A stretch of 6,303 nucleotides of DNA from Saprospiraceae bacterium. GTDB lineage: Bacteria; Bacteroidota; Bacteroidia; Chitinophagales; Saprospiraceae. Both the position numbers and the translations under genes were made by a program. Positions 4,454-6,303 of this stretch are shown piece after piece; position 1 is the first letter of the stretch; every line of letters begins with the position of its first letter. Where the stretch lies: positions 1-6,303 of the forward strand of contig JAJDFU010000363.1 in the NCBI GenBank assembly GCA_020528935.1, given 5' to 3'. Under the pieces are notes generated by a model. It saw nothing but the letters and a program-made list of their open reading frames with translations, was not told the origin of the DNA and made no database searches.

Positions 4454-6082
4454 TCAGCCATCGTAAACGACGATCATCTCCTTTCGGAGGGGATCCAGTT
4501 CCCGCAGCAGCGTTTCCATGAATTCCTCGCCGTAGCGCAGGTAGAAGGTCATGAAATTATCGTGGCGCTCCTGCAGGCCGTCGCCGGGGAAGAGGCGCTC
4601 CTTGACCGAGCGGATCTGATTGATGGCGATGTCGTGGTTGTTCTTTTCGGCGCGGATGAGCTTGGCCTCCAGGGCGTTGAGCCCATTCAGCATCTTGGCG
4701 CCTTCACCTTTGGTGGATTTCACCAGGGTGGGGTCGATCTCCCGGGCCTTTTCCACCACCTGATCCAAAAGCTGCTGGATGGCTTTTTTTTCCTCCTTCA
4801 GGCTGAGCTCGTTTTCGGTGTGTTTGCGCACATAGCGTTTGACCAGTACTTCGGTATCCTCGAACAGATCGGGTATGCTCAGGCCCACCTTGTCCATCTT
4901 TTTGGCGGTGGTCCTGTCGATCCACAGCACCGAGTTTCGCCGGACGAGCATGGGGTAGGGGATGCCGAAGTGCTCGAATTGGGCCTTTCGCTCCAGCCAG
5001 TAGGCCAGCTCGCCCCCGCCGCCGATGTAGGCCAGGTTGGGCAGGATGAACTCCTGGTAGAGCGGCCGCATCACCACATTGGGGCTGAAGCGCTCGGGGG
5101 CGCGCTCCAGTTCGGCCAGCAGCTCCTCCTCGGTCCACTGGATGTCCTGGTTGAGCACCTGGTAGCGACCGTCCGCGTATTCGATGCGTTCGCGATAGCC
5201 GGGGCCGAGGTAAAAGAGGTTGATCTCCCGGGCATGGGCCTGGCCGGAAAAGCCCGCTTTTTCCAGCTGGTCCTGGGCGGTCTGCACTAGGGCCCGGGAG
5301 GGCCGTTCCAGCAGTTCTTTCCTGAAATGCGGTATAAAAAGCCGTTTGAGCCGGGCATCGCTCATATCCAGCACCACCAGTCCGTATGAGCCGAACAGGC
5401 CGGCGGCCAGGTGAGCGGCTGCCTCGCCGTATTTCTCGTTCCCGGTATAAGCTTCCCGGATGGCCTCGTACAGCTCCTGGGCGGCATCCCGCTCGCCCAG
5501 AATCTCCTTGAGCTCTTGCAGGGGGCGGGCCAGGCTCTCCGTGGGCAACTGGCCTACCGGGCCGCCCCGGTCCTGCTCCCAGCGGATGGTCTTGCCGAAC
5601 AGGTGGGCGTGGTTGATCTCCTCGAAATCGTGATCCTCGCCCCCGCTGATGAATACGGGCACGAAGCGATGGTCCGGATAGGCCTCCTGCAGCCGCCGGG
5701 CCAGGTGGATGGTGGACACGATCTTGTAGATGTAGTATAGGGGCCCGGTAAACAGGCTGGGCTGATGGGCCGTGGTGACGGTGAAGGTCTGCTCATCCGC
5801 CAGGGCGTCGATCGCGCGCAGCGCCTCTTCGTGCTTCGGGCGGTTTGAGTACTGGTCCTTCAAAACCTCCACCAGGGTCTGCCGGTCGGGTTGATGCGTT
5901 TCCCGGATGGCGATCACCTCGGCAAATTGCTCCAGCGCAGGCGGGTGAAGGTAAAACGGCTGCAGCGCGGCTTCCTCAGCAATATAGGCGCGGTCGCGCG
6001 AGGAGAACTGGGGTACCTCGCTGAAGGGCAGGCGGTGTATTTCCAATGGATTGTCGTTTTTGTGTCTGCAAAGAAAAGGCAT
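4454..6082 (-). CDS. bshC: Bacillithiol biosynthesis cysteine-adding enzyme BshC
   Basis: The putative cysteine ligase that joins cysteine to glucosaminyl-malate in the last step of bacillithiol synthesis, a cytoplasmic thiol that protects against oxidants and electrophiles. The 542-residue product matches the family length (B. subtilis BshC is about 540). The nucleotidyltransferase-like core shows TTAHQPSLFTGPLYYIYK (103-120; TGQQ-x-x-LFTGP-type motif) and VPVFISGGEDHDFEEINH (141-158) with the family's GEDHDF-x-E-IN-H block. SPNVVMRPLYQEFILPN (333-349) and IGGGGELAYWLE (353-364) follow. A charged helical stretch (about 425-495) fits the known C-terminal coiled coil. The ATG at 6082 adds twelve residues before the usual beginning (EIHRLPFSE); a TTG at 6046 would give 530 residues and begin where family members tend to. 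Neither has a Shine-Dalgarno. bshA and bshB are not in this window, as is common, since the genes are often dispersed. Confidence 0.95.
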   Translation of the reverse strand: MPFLCRHKNDNPLEIHRLPFSEVPQFSSRDRAYIAEEAALQPFYLHPPALEQFAEVIAIRETHQPDRQTLVEVLKDQYSNRPKHEEALRAIDALADEQTFTVTTAHQPSLFTGPLYYIYKIVSTIHLARRLQEAYPDHRFVPVFISGGEDHDFEEINHAHLFGKTIRWEQDRGGPVGQLPTESLARPLQELKEILGERDAAQELYEAIREAYTGNEKYGEAAAHLAAGLFGSYGLVVLDMSDARLKRLFIPHFRKELLERPSRALVQTAQDQLEKAGFSGQAHAREINLFYLGPGYRERIEYADGRYQVLNQDIQWTEEELLAELERAPERFSPNVVMRPLYQEFILPNLAYIGGGGELAYWLERKAQFEHFGIPYPMLVRRNSVLWIDRTTAKKMDKVGLSIPDLFEDTEVLVKRYVRKHTENELSLKEEKKAIQQLLDQVVEKAREIDPTLVKSTKGEGAKMLNGLNALEAKLIRAEKNNHDIAINQIRSVKERLFPGDGLQERHDNFMTFYLRYGEEFMETLLRELDPLRKEMIVVYDG

Positions 6083-6168
6083 AGCCGGGGAAAAGAGTTT
6101 AATCCCCCCGATCGTCCGGCCGGCGAAATCATGAAATAATCTTGAAGGGTAAAATTTTAGTTGTGAAC

Positions 6169-6247
6169 CGGGTCGATAAAGGGCCTACCCCCCAGCCTCC
6201 GGCAAGAAGGCACACCCACACCCACACCCAAACCCTACATCGACCCG
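6169..6247. repeat. 9-bp inverted repeat enclosing the hexanucleotide repeat
   Basis: CGGGTCGAT (6169-6177) and ATCGACCCG (6239-6247) are perfect reverse complements separated by 61 bases. The function is unknown. It could be an operator pair upstream of bshC, a transcript end of an unseen gene, or chance. Confidence 0.35.
6211..6235. repeat. Short CACACC tandem repeat
   Basis: Three perfect CACACC units are followed by one variant CAAACC and a final C. This is a hexanucleotide microsatellite that could vary by slippage. It sits between bshC and the contig end, where sequence quality may be reduced. Confidence 0.6.
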
Positions 6248-6303
6248 AGACAATCAAGTGGCCTGGCTCAGGTCGACTCCAAAGGCGGCCTGAGACTAGT
6301 GGG

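Larger units (their letters stand above)
4231..4459. terminator. Interrupted inverted repeat at the convergent gene ends (possible ancestral bidirectional terminator)
   Basis: GGCTG-g-CTGAA (4231-4241) at the end of the hydroxylase gene pairs with TTCAG-cggt-CAGCC (4446-4459) at the end of bshC. With the 184-bp element and one 9-bp repeat removed, the arms would be separated by only about 11 bases and form a compact stem-loop overlapping both stop codons. In the present sequence the arms are pushed far apart. A terminator role is an inference from position. Confidence 0.3.
6083..6303. other. Upstream region of bshC and contig end, no recognised gene
   Basis: No complete ORF is visible. Positions 6134-6160 are AT-rich, include the 10-bp palindrome TAAAATTTTA (6150-6159) and lie 50-80 bases upstream of the bshC start, so the bshC promoter is probably here. 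I found no clean TAnnTTTG element. One minus-strand frame is open from the window edge to a TGA at about 6132 but has no start codon and no recognisable similarity. Confidence 0.4.

Noticed and set aside
4562..5290. 242-codon plus-strand frame opposite bshC
   Set aside because: It is antisense to bshC, leucine/glycine/valine-rich by mirror composition, with no recognisable domain.
6272..6300. SalI-like GTCGAC and SpeI-like ACTAGT hexamers near the right end, suggesting vector polylinker
   Set aside because: Two hexamers within 30 bases are only weak evidence, and I do not recognise the intervening sequence as a known polylinker. A vector screen would settle it.
6134..6303. Open minus-strand frame running in from the window edge upstream of bshC, as the 3' end of another gene
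   Set aside because: No recognisable similarity; it reads through the hexanucleotide repeat as alternating V-W. Openness over ~57 codons in GC-rich DNA is not informative.

Overview
The window is a GC-rich stretch of chromosome, most likely from a member of the Bacteroidota. Four things point there: the character of the HemE and AccD proteins, a BshC-type bacillithiol enzyme, the near absence of Shine-Dalgarno sequences before the main genes, and a perfect Bacteroidota-type -7 promoter element (TAnnTTTG) between hemE and accD. A more precise placement, for example Saprospiria, would be a guess. Both ends look like raw contig ends: the left end is almost pure G, and the right end carries a short hexanucleotide repeat and no recognisable gene.

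Layout. Positions 1-1182 (minus strand) hold a C-terminally cut dicarboxylate/amino acid:cation symporter, whose last ~25 codons degrade at the contig end. A ~400-base divergent intergenic region follows, with a candidate symporter promoter, a hairpin, a possible 20-residue leader peptide and an AT-rich segment before hemE. Then come three plus-strand genes: hemE (uroporphyrinogen decarboxylase, 1581-2609), accD (acetyl-CoA carboxylase carboxyltransferase beta subunit, 2707-3552) and a PHD2/EGLN-like 2-oxoglutarate/Fe(II) prolyl hydroxylase (3658-4248). The convergent bshC gene (4454-6082, minus strand) encodes the putative cysteine ligase of bacillithiol synthesis. About 220 bases upstream of bshC hold no recognised gene.

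The genes are ordinary housekeeping or stress-metabolism genes (haem, fatty acids, low-molecular-weight thiol, an oxygen-dependent hydroxylase, a transporter) and do not form one obvious pathway.

The most interesting object is non-coding. Between the convergent hydroxylase and bshC genes lies a 184-bp element (4254-4437) with perfect 11-bp terminal inverted repeats, flanked by a perfect 9-bp direct repeat, TTAAGGTAT. This is the anatomy of a MITE-like non-autonomous insertion with its target-site duplication. The element is made of three consecutive stem-loops, has no ORF, and inserted exactly at the stop codon of the hydroxylase gene. Removing it and one copy of the repeat leaves the two genes with stop codons only 12 bp apart.
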